DNA of 64,000 bases, taken from contig JALCPP010000001.1 in the NCBI GenBank assembly GCA_022650485.1, forward strand, positions 1 to 64,000, in the 5' to 3' direction. Below, one piece after another: positions 50,971-60,770 of the stretch. Position 1 is the stretch's first letter. Every line of letters starts with the position of its first letter. A model generated the notes under the pieces. That model ran no database searches. It saw nothing but the letters and a program-made list of their open reading frames with translations, and was not told the origin of the DNA. A program made the position numbers and the translations under genes. Source of the DNA: Oscillospiraceae bacterium (GTDB lineage Bacteria; Bacillota; Clostridia; Oscillospirales; Acutalibacteraceae).

Positions 50971-53052
50971 TTGAGTGTGAAAAAATGGAAGATTTGTCGC
51001 TGCGATGAATCTGCTGCTTCCCAAATTCAAGATGAAATGAATTTACCGCGCAGTGTTGCCATGCTTTTGGCCGCGCGCGGTTTAAAAAATGTATTGCAGG
51101 AGCCCTCGTCTTCGCCATTTTCCGACCCGTTTCTGCTGCCGGATATGCAGAAAGCGGCGGATCGGATCAACCGTGCTTTGGACGGGTTCGAGAAAATTGC
51201 GGTTTACGGGGACTATGATGCGGACGGCGTCACCGCTACGTCAATGCTGTATTCATATTTGGAATCCTGCGGCGGCAATGTCATCTATTATATCCCGGAG
51301 CGGGAAGGGGAAGGCTACGGCCTGAATCTTGGGGCGGTTGACGCGCTGCATGCGCAGGGCGTCAATTTGATTGTCACGGTGGATAACGGCATTTCCAGTG
51401 TAGATGAAATTACCCATGCCAATCAGCTTGGAATCGACACGGTGGTCACAGACCATCACCACCCCGGTGACGTGCTGCCTCCTGCCGTTGCCGTGGTGGA
51501 CCCTTTCCGGGCAGACAGCCATGCACCGTTTGACCGTTTTGCCGGTGTCGGGGTCGCCTTTAAGCTGATTCAGGCGATGGAGGGTCCCGACTGCGATGTG
51601 GGAACCCTGCTGGAAAATTACGGCGATCTGGTGGCGATCGGTACGATTGGGGACGTTGTGCCTTTAACGGGAGAAAACAGGGCACTGGTGTCTGCAGGTC
51701 TTCAATATCTGCCGAAGACAGACCGCCCGGGACTGCGGACTTTGCTGGAACAGACCGGGCTGGAAAACGGGGAAATTTCTGCGGGGCAGGTCGCCTTTGT
51801 TTTGGTGCCGCGAATCAATGCCGCAGGACGCATGGAATCCCCCAGTCAGGCGGTGCGCCTTTTGATTTCGGAGTCCCCGGAGGAAGCGGGATTCCTTGCG
51901 GGGAAAGTTTGCGACGACAACGAATACCGCCGCAGTATTGAAAGCGAGATTTTGAAAAAGGCTGAGGAATCGTTCCGGAAGAATCCGTCTTTGCTGTATG
52001 ACCGTGTCATTGTTGTTGACGGGCAGGATTGGCATCACGGCGTGATAGGAATTGTTGCCTCTCGAATTGTCGACCGGTTTGGAAAGCCGTGCGTTGTTAT
52101 TTCACGCACGGGGGACGAAGCACGCGGCTCCGGCAGAAGCGTAGAGGGATTCTCTCTGTTTGACGCGATTTATGCCTGCCGGGATTTGCTGACCCGGTTT
52201 GGGGGACACCCGATGGCAGCCGGCTTATCTTTGCCGGCCGACCGGATTGACGAATTCCGCACGCGAATCAATGCCTTTGCGGCAAAGACGGGGCAGCCGA
52301 TGCCGGTTCCCGTGCTTACGGTCGACTGTTTGTTAAATCCCCGGGAACTGTCGCTTGACATCACCCGCGCCATGCGGCTGCTCGAACCGTTCGGCACGGG
52401 TAATCCGGAACCGGTTTTCGGACTGAAAAAGATGACAATTGCCGATATTACCCCGGTGGGCGGCGGCAAACATCTGCGCGTCAGCGTGTGCGGGGAAGGC
52501 TGCACGGTGCGCTGCATGAAATTTCGGACAACACTGGAGGAGTTCGGCTATCGGACGGGGGACCAGGTTGACCTTGCCGTAACACTTCAGCAAAGAGAAT
52601 ATAGGGGCCGAGATCTTTTGTCAATTGTGATTCAGGACCTGAAATTTTCCGGTATGAATTCGGAAGGGACTATTCGGGCCAGGGAGCTTTATGACCGCTT
52701 TCACCGCGGGGAATCCCTTTCCACGCGGGAAGCGGAGTGGATGCTTCCGAAGCGGGCTGAGTTCGCCGGTGTTTACCGTGTGCTGAGAAGTGAGGGCGGA
52801 TACAGCGGAGCGCCGGAACTTCTGCTTCCCCGCGTTCCGGGGCCGTCGCCGGGAATGGGAAAGCTTTTGACGGCATTGGATGTTTTTGAGGAACGCGGGC
52901 TGATTCACCTTGAAAAATCTGCCGATACATACAGGGTAAAAATGATACCGCCGAAAGGCAAAATTAATTTAATGGATTCTAAAATAATGCGTTCGCTGGA
53001 ATCCTTTCAAAAGGCAGGTGAGAAAATTGACGTGGCCTCTGAAAACGTTTGA
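50971..53052 (+). CDS. recJ: Single-stranded-DNA exonuclease RecJ
   Basis: The 693-residue DHH phosphoesterase digests 5'-ended single-stranded DNA in recombination and repair. Visible are motif I VYGDYDADGVTATS, the DHH motif VTDHHHPGD, DHHA1 GGHPMAAGLSL, the OB fold, and a C-terminal extension (about 560-693) common in Firmicutes. Start TTG 50971 follows GGGGTAGGTG; GTG 50962 is an in-frame alternative. The end overlaps the next gene. Confidence 0.93.
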   Translation: MSVKKWKICRCDESAASQIQDEMNLPRSVAMLLAARGLKNVLQEPSSSPFSDPFLLPDMQKAADRINRALDGFEKIAVYGDYDADGVTATSMLYSYLESCGGNVIYYIPEREGEGYGLNLGAVDALHAQGVNLIVTVDNGISSVDEITHANQLGIDTVVTDHHHPGDVLPPAVAVVDPFRADSHAPFDRFAGVGVAFKLIQAMEGPDCDVGTLLENYGDLVAIGTIGDVVPLTGENRALVSAGLQYLPKTDRPGLRTLLEQTGLENGEISAGQVAFVLVPRINAAGRMESPSQAVRLLISESPEEAGFLAGKVCDDNEYRRSIESEILKKAEESFRKNPSLLYDRVIVVDGQDWHHGVIGIVASRIVDRFGKPCVVISRTGDEARGSGRSVEGFSLFDAIYACRDLLTRFGGHPMAAGLSLPADRIDEFRTRINAFAAKTGQPMPVPVLTVDCLLNPRELSLDITRAMRLLEPFGTGNPEPVFGLKKMTIADITPVGGGKHLRVSVCGEGCTVRCMKFRTTLEEFGYRTGDQVDLAVTLQQREYRGRDLLSIVIQDLKFSGMNSEGTIRARELYDRFHRGESLSTREAEWMLPKRAEFAGVYRVLRSEGGYSGAPELLLPRVPGPSPGMGKLLTALDVFEERGLIHLEKSADTYRVKMIPPKGKINLMDSKIMRSLESFQKAGEKIDVASENV

Positions 53053-55207
53053 CGATCTTCTTTCTTTGATTCGCGCAAGTGAACGCGAGTACAGTCTTGA
53101 TGTTATTACGCGCGCCTATCGCTTGGCGGAACATTCCCACCGTGACCAAAAACGTCTTTCCGGTTCCCCCTACATTTCTCACCCGGTTGCCGTTGCCTGC
53201 ATTCTGGTTGAACTTGGCATGGATTCGGAATCGGTTGCCGCGGGGCTGCTCCATGATGTGGTGGAGGATACTCCAATCAGCCTGGAACAGATTAAGAAGG
53301 ATTTTGGGGCTGAAATTGCCGGATTGACAGACGGCGTTACCAAATTGGGGCGGATTCCTTATTCTTCCCGCGAAGTACAGCAGGCGGAAAATTTACGCAA
53401 GATGCTGATCGCGATGAGCGAAGATATCCGTGTTATCATTGTGAAGCTGGCAGATCGGCTGCATAATATGCGGACGATCGAGTTCATGTCTCCCCAGAAG
53501 CAGAGGGACAAGGCGCTGGAAAACATGGAGGTCTATGCCCCCATTGCGCATCGACTTGGTATCAGAGCTGTAAAGGAAGAACTGGAAGACCTTTCTCTGC
53601 AAATTCTGGACTCCACCGCTTATCAGGAGATTGAAAGCGGGCTGGAGCTTCGTTCGGGCGAGCGGACCAAATTTATTGAATCAACTAAGAAGAAAATCTT
53701 TGAACGCGTTTCCACCATTATTCCGAATGTATATCTGGAAGGCCGGGTCAAAAGTATTAACGGTATTTACCGCAAAATGTTTGTTCAGGGCAAAACCATG
53801 GATGAAATTTACGATATCTACGCGGTTCGGGTGATTGTTGATACCGTCAATGACTGCTACAACGTTCTGGGGCTGATTCATGATATGTTCCGCCCGATTC
53901 CAAACCGGTTTAAGGACTATATTTCCACGCCGAAGCCCAACATGTACCAGTCGCTTCACACGACGGTGATCGGGACCGAGGGAATTCCGTTTGAAGTTCA
54001 AATCCGCACTTGGGAAATGCACCACACGGCGGAATACGGCATCGCGGCGCACTGGAAGTACAAACTGGGGTTGTCCGCAAAAGGACAGGATCAGTTTGAA
54101 AAGCGCCTGTCGTGGATTCGCCAGATGCTGGATAACGAAAAAGACAGCGAAGATGCCACAGATTTGGTCCGTATGATTAAGTCGGACCTTGTTCCGGAGG
54201 AAGTGTTTGTTTTTACACCGCGCGGTGATGTTATCAGCCTTCCGGCCGGTGCGACTGTGATTGACTTTGCCTATGCCATTCACAGTGCCGTCGGCAACCG
54301 GATGACGGGTGCAAAGGTAGACAAGCGGATTGTACCGATTGATTATCGGGTGAAGACGGGCGAAATTGTCGAGGTTCTTACCAGCAAGGAAGCGCGGGGG
54401 CCAAGCCGCGACTGGCTGAAAATTGTACAAACCAGCGAGGCGCGCAATAAGATCCGGACCTGGTTCAAGCGTGAACGGCGCGACGAGAATATTGCCGAAG
54501 GAAAATCGGAACTGGAAAGAGAGCTCAAGCGAAACAACATTGTTCTGGTGGAAGATGACCTGAAGAATGCGCTGGAAAAGCTCGGCCACCGGCACAATTG
54601 CCATACGGTGGAGGATGTTTACGCCGCGATTGGATACGGCGGGGTCCAAATTTGGAAAATACTTCCGAAATTGAGAGAAGCGGGTCAGAAAGAGCGGCAG
54701 TCTTCCGCCCCGACGATTCCGGCACCGGAAAAGCAGCAGAGGCCTGTCAACCGAACAGGTGCCGGAATTATTGTGGAAGGCATGGACAATTGCCTGATTA
54801 AAATTTCCCGCTGCTGTAATCCTCTGCCGGGTGATGAAATTATCGGCTTTATTACCAGGGGATTCGGCGTTTCCATTCATAAGCGCAGCTGTTCCAATGT
54901 TCCGCGCAATTTGATCGAAGCGGCAGAGCCGGAACGATGGGTTCGAGTTCACTGGGCAGGCGAAGTGAAGGAAGAATTCAAATGCACGCTTGAAATTACG
55001 GCAGAAGACCGTTCGGGCCTTTTGGTCGATATTACACAGCAGCTGTTCAACATGCATCTGTTTATTCATTCTCTGAATTCACGGGAGTTAAAAGATGGCA
55101 AGGCGGTCATTTCCGCCACCATTACAATCAACGGAGTGGAACAGCTGAAGAGTATTACCGAGCGCCTTTCCAAAATCAAAGGAATTCTGACTGTGCGGCG
55201 CCCGTAG
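53027..55207 (+). CDS. relA: Bifunctional (p)ppGpp synthetase/hydrolase
   Basis: The 726-residue long Rel/SpoT homologue has an HD hydrolase domain (HSHRDQKRLSGSPYISHP; LLHDVVEDTPIS), a synthetase domain (DIYAVRVIVDT, TPKPNMYQSLHT), TGS (FTPRGDVISLPAGAT), a zinc-finger/helical region (KISRCCNPLPGDEI) and an ACT domain at the end. It makes and degrades the stringent alarmone. TTG 53027 has SD AGGTGA; GTG 53018 is possible. It overlaps the end of recJ by 26 bases. Both activities seem intact. Confidence 0.96.
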   Translation: MTWPLKTFDDLLSLIRASEREYSLDVITRAYRLAEHSHRDQKRLSGSPYISHPVAVACILVELGMDSESVAAGLLHDVVEDTPISLEQIKKDFGAEIAGLTDGVTKLGRIPYSSREVQQAENLRKMLIAMSEDIRVIIVKLADRLHNMRTIEFMSPQKQRDKALENMEVYAPIAHRLGIRAVKEELEDLSLQILDSTAYQEIESGLELRSGERTKFIESTKKKIFERVSTIIPNVYLEGRVKSINGIYRKMFVQGKTMDEIYDIYAVRVIVDTVNDCYNVLGLIHDMFRPIPNRFKDYISTPKPNMYQSLHTTVIGTEGIPFEVQIRTWEMHHTAEYGIAAHWKYKLGLSAKGQDQFEKRLSWIRQMLDNEKDSEDATDLVRMIKSDLVPEEVFVFTPRGDVISLPAGATVIDFAYAIHSAVGNRMTGAKVDKRIVPIDYRVKTGEIVEVLTSKEARGPSRDWLKIVQTSEARNKIRTWFKRERRDENIAEGKSELERELKRNNIVLVEDDLKNALEKLGHRHNCHTVEDVYAAIGYGGVQIWKILPKLREAGQKERQSSAPTIPAPEKQQRPVNRTGAGIIVEGMDNCLIKISRCCNPLPGDEIIGFITRGFGVSIHKRSCSNVPRNLIEAAEPERWVRVHWAGEVKEEFKCTLEITAEDRSGLLVDITQQLFNMHLFIHSLNSRELKDGKAVISATITINGVEQLKSITERLSKIKGILTVRRP

Positions 55208-55239
55208 CGGGACCGTTTTAATGTTTGGAGGAATATACT

Positions 55240-55893
55240 ATGAAAGTGACCAAAATCCCCGGCGGCCCCCTTCCGACGAACTGCTACCTTCTTACAGAGG
55301 AGCAGTCCGGTCTGACCGCCGTGGTTGATCCCGGATTTGAAAGTGAAAACTTGACGGAACGCGTGCTTGCGTTGGGGAAAGATCAGGTAAAGCTGATTCT
55401 GCTGACGCATGCTCATTTTGACCACATTACGGGTGTTGCCAAACTGAAGGAGCTGACCGGGGCAAAAGTATATCTTCATTCGGAGGATTTGCCTTTTGTG
55501 AGCGATGGCGTACTCAACGGTTCCGAAGCGTTTTACGGGACAAAAATTCCGGAGTTCCAAGTTGATGTCCCCATGAGTGACGGGGATGAAATCAAACTGG
55601 GGAGTTTAAACATTCGAGTGCTACACACGCCGGGGCATACCATCGGCGGTTGCTGCTTCCTGGTGGGAAATGCTCTGTTTACCGGAGACACGCTGATGCA
55701 GCTGAGCTGCGGCAGAACGGACTTCCCAACCGGAAGTTACCGGCAGATGTTGGGCTCACTCCAAAAGCTGGCAAACCTGCCGGGAAATTACCACCTTTAT
55801 CCGGGGCACGGAGCGGAGAGTACGCTGGACTTTGAACGGAAAAACAACTCATTTATTTTTGCAGGGACGGATACGCATGACACTTTGCATTGA
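55240..55893 (+). CDS. MBL-fold metal hydrolase (glyoxalase II-like)
   Basis: The 217-residue metallo-beta-lactamase-fold protein has THAHFDHI (HxHxDH metal site), HTPGHTIGG, TGDTLM and the terminal GHG in YPGHGAES. Closest in layout to YcbL/GloB-type hydrolases. It is positioned between relA and hemZ in many Firmicutes, where its substrate is unknown. ATG 55240 has SD GGAGG. Its end overlaps hemZ by 17 bases. Confidence 0.9.
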   Translation: MKVTKIPGGPLPTNCYLLTEEQSGLTAVVDPGFESENLTERVLALGKDQVKLILLTHAHFDHITGVAKLKELTGAKVYLHSEDLPFVSDGVLNGSEAFYGTKIPEFQVDVPMSDGDEIKLGSLNIRVLHTPGHTIGGCCFLVGNALFTGDTLMQLSCGRTDFPTGSYRQMLGSLQKLANLPGNYHLYPGHGAESTLDFERKNNSFIFAGTDTHDTLH

Positions 55894-57340
55894 CGGTCAC
55901 GAATTTCAGTATGAAATAGAAAATCTGTGCCGTGTATTTTTTCCAGATCAAAAAATTGAAGCCGTTCAGAATCCAGAAGAAGCGGATGTTTTTACGGGAA
56001 TCGCGCCATGCAGCGGCGGGGTGCGCGTTCACGTGTCGGTTCGGCTGAACGGAGAGAGAAAAAACGCGGACGAAATGATTCCTGCCCGGGAGGCCGATCC
56101 CCATGAGCAGGAGCGCCGCATGAGCGTCCTTTTATACGGCTTGCTTTCTCAGGCGCGCGGTTTTTACCCGCAATGGGGCATTCTGACCGGCGTTCGGCCG
56201 GTTAAGCTTTTTTCGCGTTTGGCGGAGCGCATGGGGGAAAATGAGGCTGCCCGGTATTTTGAGCAAAAACTGCTGGTGTCAAAGGAAAAGACGGAGCTGT
56301 GCCGCATGACCAGCCGGAATCAGCAAGAGATTTTATCGATTCCGCAGGCACGTTCTTTCAGCTTGTATATTGCAGTCCCATTTTGCCCAACGCGCTGTGC
56401 GTACTGTTCGTTTGTCTCCACTTCGGTGGAAAAGACGTTTCGCCTGATTCCGGATTACGTGAATCTGCTGTGCAAAGAGCTTCGCCATACGGCTGAGATT
56501 GCCGCGCAGCTGGGGCTTGTCTGTGATTCCGTCTATGTCGGCGGGGGCACGCCGACGACTTTGTCGGCGCCGCAGCTGAAACAAGTGCTTGACACGGTGA
56601 GAAATCATTTTGACTTGTCTGCCTGCCGGGAACTGACGGTTGAGGCCGGCCGGCCAGATACCGTGACACAGGAAAAGCTGGACGCACTCCGGCAGGGCGG
56701 GACGACCCGCATCAGTATCAATCCGCAAACGCTCAACGACCAGGTGCTGCGGGCAATTGGGCGCGCGCACACAACGGAGCAGACGCTGGAAGCATTTTCG
56801 CTTGCGCGGAAATGCGGATTCAATAATATCAATATGGATCTGATTGTGGGCCTTCCGAAAGATAGTGAAGACAGTTTTCAAAGGACGCTCAACGGGGTGG
56901 TTGGACTGAACCCGGAGAGCATCACGATTCACACGCTTGCCCTCAAACGCGCGTCCAGACTGTCACTTGACCCCGCCGGCCCATACAGCGGGGATGCACA
57001 GACAGCTCAGAATATGCTTGGCTATGCAGATCAAAATCTGTTAGCGAGCGGTTACAGTCCCTATTACCTTTACAGGCAGAGCCGCATGGTCGGAAATCTG
57101 GAAAACACAGGTTGGGCAAAACCGGGTTTTAAAGGATACTACAATATCTTTATCATGGAAGAAAAAGAAACCATTCTGGCTTGCGGAGCGGGCGCGGTTA
57201 CAAAGCTGTATACCCCGGCTCCTAACCGGCTGGAACGAATCTTTAACTTTAAATATCCTTATGAATATATCAATCGCTTTTCGGAAATGATGACAAGGAA
57301 AGATAGGGTGAAAGAGTTTTATGGCAGCGTTTCGGACTGA
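55877..57340 (+). CDS. hemZ: Coproporphyrinogen dehydrogenase HemZ-like radical SAM protein
   Basis: The 487-residue protein has an N-terminal non-SAM domain (about 1-150), then a radical SAM core with CPTRCAYCSF (three Cys of the FeS cluster), GGGTPTTL and NMDLIVGLP. HemZ-type proteins are described as oxygen-independent coproporphyrinogen III oxidase-like. In anaerobes without heme synthesis the true role is uncertain; no other heme genes are here. It overlaps the uridine-kinase-like gene by 20 bases. Confidence 0.87.
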   Translation: MTLCIDGHEFQYEIENLCRVFFPDQKIEAVQNPEEADVFTGIAPCSGGVRVHVSVRLNGERKNADEMIPAREADPHEQERRMSVLLYGLLSQARGFYPQWGILTGVRPVKLFSRLAERMGENEAARYFEQKLLVSKEKTELCRMTSRNQQEILSIPQARSFSLYIAVPFCPTRCAYCSFVSTSVEKTFRLIPDYVNLLCKELRHTAEIAAQLGLVCDSVYVGGGTPTTLSAPQLKQVLDTVRNHFDLSACRELTVEAGRPDTVTQEKLDALRQGGTTRISINPQTLNDQVLRAIGRAHTTEQTLEAFSLARKCGFNNINMDLIVGLPKDSEDSFQRTLNGVVGLNPESITIHTLALKRASRLSLDPAGPYSGDAQTAQNMLGYADQNLLASGYSPYYLYRQSRMVGNLENTGWAKPGFKGYYNIFIMEEKETILACGAGAVTKLYTPAPNRLERIFNFKYPYEYINRFSEMMTRKDRVKEFYGSVSD

Positions 57341-58277
57341 TTTTGTCGAATACCAGAACAGTGTGCAGCAAATCAACCGCGCGGTCAGGGAGGATCCTGA
57401 AACGTTTGTTGCAGCTGGGGAAAAGGCATACCATGATAATCTAAAGCAAATTGCAGACAGCCTTGCACAGGAAGAGCCGCTTTGCCGTCTTGTAATGCTT
57501 GCGGGTCCTTCCGCAAGCGGAAAAACGACAACCGCTCACATCCTGGCAGAGGCGCTCCGGGAGAGGGGAACCGGAGCGGAGATGATTTCTCTGGATGATT
57601 TTTACCGCGGAGAGCAGCAGGCCCCGCTGCTGCCGGACGGCAGCCACGATTATGAAAACGTGGAGGCCCTGAATGTCCCTGAGATTCTTCAGTGCCTGGG
57701 GGCGCTGATTGAAAACGGGCAATGCAATATGCCGATTTTTGATTTTACCGTCCGGCAGCCTTCCGCGCACAAACGGCAGGTTGTTTTAAAAGACCATGAA
57801 ATAGCGATTGTGGAGGGAATTCATGCGTTGAATCCGCGTTTAATCAGCGGCCTGCCCGTCCAGCATATTCGGCGGATCTATATCAGCGTGAAACAGGGGA
57901 TTCGGGATGCGGAAAAGGAACTTCTTGGGCCGAATGATATGCGTTTGGTGCGCAGGATTGTGCGGGACCGCAACTTCCGGGGTACAAATCCGGAAACGAC
58001 GCTCTCAATGTGGCGCAATGTGATGAATGGGGAATACAAATATATTAAGCCATACCGTACTTCTGCGGATTATACTATCAACTCCTTCCATGCGCACGGA
58101 CCCTGTGTGTTGAAAGACCAGGCGGCGGCCCTTCTACATACCGTGCCGGGGGATGATCCGGGTTGGAAAACAGCACAGGTACTGCTGAATGCCTTGGAAC
58201 AATTTGAGTCGGTGCAGTCTTCTTTTGTTCCCAAAAATTCAATTTTGCGGGAGTTTATCGGCGGCGGCATTTATTAG
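57321..58277 (+). CDS. Uridine-kinase-like P-loop nucleoside kinase
   Basis: The 318-residue protein has an N-terminal helical extension (about 1-50), P-loop GPSASGKTT, DDFYRGEQQ and IVEGIHALNP, matching the PRK/uridine kinase family. The extended N-terminus resembles the TGS-linked or threonyl-synthetase-like kinase group of Clostridia, but the TGS domain is missing. The substrate is probably uridine or cytidine; not proven. It is the last gene of the relA-MBL-hemZ-kinase chain. Confidence 0.85.
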   Translation: MAAFRTDFVEYQNSVQQINRAVREDPETFVAAGEKAYHDNLKQIADSLAQEEPLCRLVMLAGPSASGKTTTAHILAEALRERGTGAEMISLDDFYRGEQQAPLLPDGSHDYENVEALNVPEILQCLGALIENGQCNMPIFDFTVRQPSAHKRQVVLKDHEIAIVEGIHALNPRLISGLPVQHIRRIYISVKQGIRDAEKELLGPNDMRLVRRIVRDRNFRGTNPETTLSMWRNVMNGEYKYIKPYRTSADYTINSFHAHGPCVLKDQAAALLHTVPGDDPGWKTAQVLLNALEQFESVQSSFVPKNSILREFIGGGIY

Positions 58278-58344
58278 TTTCAGTTCTTGCATTTGCCGTT
58301 ACTCCGGTGGTATAATATACAATAAATGAAAAGAGGTGTCTGTC

Positions 58345-58710
58345 ATGGGATTGTTTGAAGATGTCGTGGTCAATGCAAAGACAGCGGTAAACGTTGTGGG
58401 GAAAAAGGCCAGTCAGATTGTCGATGTTTCCAAGCTGAGAATCAGCGCGGCAGATTTAAATAATGAAATTTCCAAGCGGTTCGAGGCAGTTGGACGTACG
58501 GTGTACAATGCAAAAAAAACCGGAAACGATACATCTGATTTAATTGCGGAAAGTGTCGCTGCTATCGATGAACTTTACGAACAACTGGATGCGGTAAATG
58601 GTCAGCTGGCTGCTGCCCGTGCAAAATTGGTGTGTAAAAATTGCGGGCAGGAAAACGCACAGGGTTCTGCTTTTTGCAGCAAATGCGGGCAAAAGCTGTC
58701 AAACGACTGA
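58345..58710 (+). CDS. Small coiled-coil protein with C-terminal zinc ribbon
   Basis: The 121-residue protein begins GLFEDVVVNAKTAVNVVGKK, has a helical middle and ends in a zinc ribbon CKNCGQENAQGSAFCSKCG. Such proteins are widespread and unassigned in Clostridia; the ribbon may bind zinc and a partner protein. A TATAAT-type promoter (TTGCAT-18-TATAAT near 58288-58317) precedes it; SD AGAGGTG is 8-10 bases before ATG 58345. Confidence 0.78.
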   Translation: MGLFEDVVVNAKTAVNVVGKKASQIVDVSKLRISAADLNNEISKRFEAVGRTVYNAKKTGNDTSDLIAESVAAIDELYEQLDAVNGQLAAARAKLVCKNCGQENAQGSAFCSKCGQKLSND

Positions 58711-58733
58711 ACAATTTATCACGATGAATAGAT

Positions 58734-58768
58734 AAAAAGCTGCCGCGAATGGAAAACGGCAGCTTTTT
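58734..58768 (+). terminator. Terminator after the zinc-ribbon gene
   Basis: Twelve-bp arms AAAAAGCTGCCG (58734-58745) and complement (58757-58768). The 190 bases up to 58959 hold no gene. Confidence 0.9.
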
Positions 58769-58959
58769 CCCGGTGTTATCATACTTAAAAAAGACCCGCT
58801 TTAGGCCGGTTTTGCGGGCAAAAAGATTAAAATTGGGTCGGAGGGCGCAAACCCCTCTTTTTTTATTTTCATAGGCACTTGAATCCGGCCGTATAATATT
58901 TTATAGTTGTATTTGGTTTTTACAGGAATGCGGATTTACTTGGAAATGGATGTGTTGCA

Positions 58960-60723
58960 ATGGAACAAAGGAAGAATCCTCCGGCAAGACGGCAGAGCTT
59001 TCTTCACGGAGCGCTGATTTTGATGGTGGCATACGCCATTGAAAAACTGATCGGTGCTTTTTTTAAGATCCCTCTAACCTGGATTCTGACCCCTACCGGA
59101 AACGGCTATTTTTCCAACGCGTATTCCCTTTATGCTCCTCTGTACAGCCTGGCGACTGCCGGTTTCCCCATCGCAATTTCCAGGCTGGTTTCAGAAAACT
59201 CAGTACGCGGGCGCTTTCGGGATGTGCGGCAAATACACCGCGCATCCATCAGAATTTTTCTTACTCTTGGAATTTTGTCTTTTTCCATTATGTTTTTTGG
59301 TGCAAAACCCTACGCAAATTATGTTTTAAGCGGAAGTCCGCAAAACGCGCTTCCTGCCATTTATGCGCTGGCGCCCGCTGTTTTCTTTACCAGCATGATG
59401 TCGATTTATCGCGGATATTACGAAGGCCTGCGCAATATGTATCCAACCGCGATTTCAGAAGTGATTGAGTCGCTGTGCAGGCTGATTTTCGGCCTCAGCT
59501 CCGCTGCATTGATTATCTGGAAAGGAATGCAGGAGTACGAAGCCCTCGGCACCGTGTTCGGAATGCCCGTAAAATCGGTGGAGTATGCCAAACTCGCGAC
59601 TTTGCCGTATGCCTCTGCCGGTGCGGTGTTCGGTGTAACGCTTGGCGGGATGACCGGCTTTTTGTTCCTGATGTTTTACCACCGGCACAGCGGAGACGGA
59701 ATTTCCCGCCAAATGCTGTTGGAATCCCCCCGCCCCCTTCCGATGAAAGTTACATCGGCAAAACTGATTCGCACGGCGGTTCCGGTGGCGCTGGGGTCCC
59801 TGGCGGTGAATCTTTCGACACTGGTTGACAGTACCTTCCTTCAGATTCGCATTAAAGATATCATGGATTCCAGTCCTCAAATTTTACTTACGATGTATCA
59901 GGGGATTATTCCTCAGTCCGATATTCAGTTGAATCTGGTTCCGTCGTTTTTATTTGGCTGTTTCAGCAACGCAACGGTCTTTTTCATGCTTGTGCCCGGC
60001 ATTACACAGGCGCTAGGTGTCAGCGCATTGCCGAGTGTGACGGCGGCCTGGACCAAAGGTGACCCGAAACGGATTAAGCACAGCATTGAATCGGTCCTCA
60101 GAGTCGTCGCTTTGATGGCGATTCCTTCGGGCCTGGGTTTATCCATGCTTTCAACGCCGATTTCAAAATTGGTACTCCGGGCGGGCAATGCGCCGGAAAT
60201 CACGGGAAAGATTCTCGCCATTCTGGGGCTTGCCGCTATCTTTGCCTCGATCAGCACGCCAATCAACAGCATGCTGCAGGCGATTGGAAGGGTGGACCTT
60301 CCGGTTAAACTGCTGGCGGTCGGCTTAGTTGTCAAAATTGTGTTAAATTACACTCTGGTCGGCATCCCGGAAATCAACGTGATGGGGGCCGGAACCGGAA
60401 CTTTGGTTTGCTACTTTTTAATTACGTTCCTCGCGTTGTATTTTTTGATTCGGGAAACCGGGGTCATGCCGAACCTGTTTGCTATTTTTGTCAAACCGAT
60501 TCTGGCTTCCGGCATCAGCGTCAGTGCGGCGTGGCTGTTTCAAAAAGCGGCAGCAAAGCTGGTATCGGAAGATATGGCAACACTGTCTGCAATCCTTGTT
60601 GCGGGTTTCTTATACCTCATTTTCATTCTTTGGTTCCATGCGCTCAGCCGCCACGATATTTTAATGCTGCCAAAGGGACAAAAAATTGTGAAAATACTTG
60701 AAAAACACCATTGGATAAGGTAG
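58960..60723 (+). CDS. MOP-superfamily polysaccharide flippase (SpoVB/YabM-like)
   Basis: The 587-residue protein has about 14 hydrophobic helices and reads as a MATE/PST-type oligosaccharide-lipid flippase: LHGALILMVAYAIEKLIGAFFKIPL at the start, with YSLYAPLYSLATAGFPIAISRLVSE and IYRGYYEGLRNMYPTAISEVIES. Position ahead of mazG and yabP-yabQ corresponds to B. subtilis yabM, next to spoVT. A role in peptidoglycan or cortex precursor export is inferred. ATG 58960 follows a run of G/A-poor sequence, so the SD is weak. Confidence 0.88.
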   Translation: MEQRKNPPARRQSFLHGALILMVAYAIEKLIGAFFKIPLTWILTPTGNGYFSNAYSLYAPLYSLATAGFPIAISRLVSENSVRGRFRDVRQIHRASIRIFLTLGILSFSIMFFGAKPYANYVLSGSPQNALPAIYALAPAVFFTSMMSIYRGYYEGLRNMYPTAISEVIESLCRLIFGLSSAALIIWKGMQEYEALGTVFGMPVKSVEYAKLATLPYASAGAVFGVTLGGMTGFLFLMFYHRHSGDGISRQMLLESPRPLPMKVTSAKLIRTAVPVALGSLAVNLSTLVDSTFLQIRIKDIMDSSPQILLTMYQGIIPQSDIQLNLVPSFLFGCFSNATVFFMLVPGITQALGVSALPSVTAAWTKGDPKRIKHSIESVLRVVALMAIPSGLGLSMLSTPISKLVLRAGNAPEITGKILAILGLAAIFASISTPINSMLQAIGRVDLPVKLLAVGLVVKIVLNYTLVGIPEINVMGAGTGTLVCYFLITFLALYFLIRETGVMPNLFAIFVKPILASGISVSAAWLFQKAAAKLVSEDMATLSAILVAGFLYLIFILWFHALSRHDILMLPKGQKIVKILEKHHWIR

Positions 60724-60770
60724 AATAACATTGGATTCTCAGAGTATAACAAGGTGGGAGATGGACGGAT

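Noticed and set aside
53681-55069. A 462-codon open frame on the minus strand opposite relA
   Set aside because: It lies wholly inside a conserved, complete (p)ppGpp synthetase gene and has no SD; antisense openness of GC-rich third positions.
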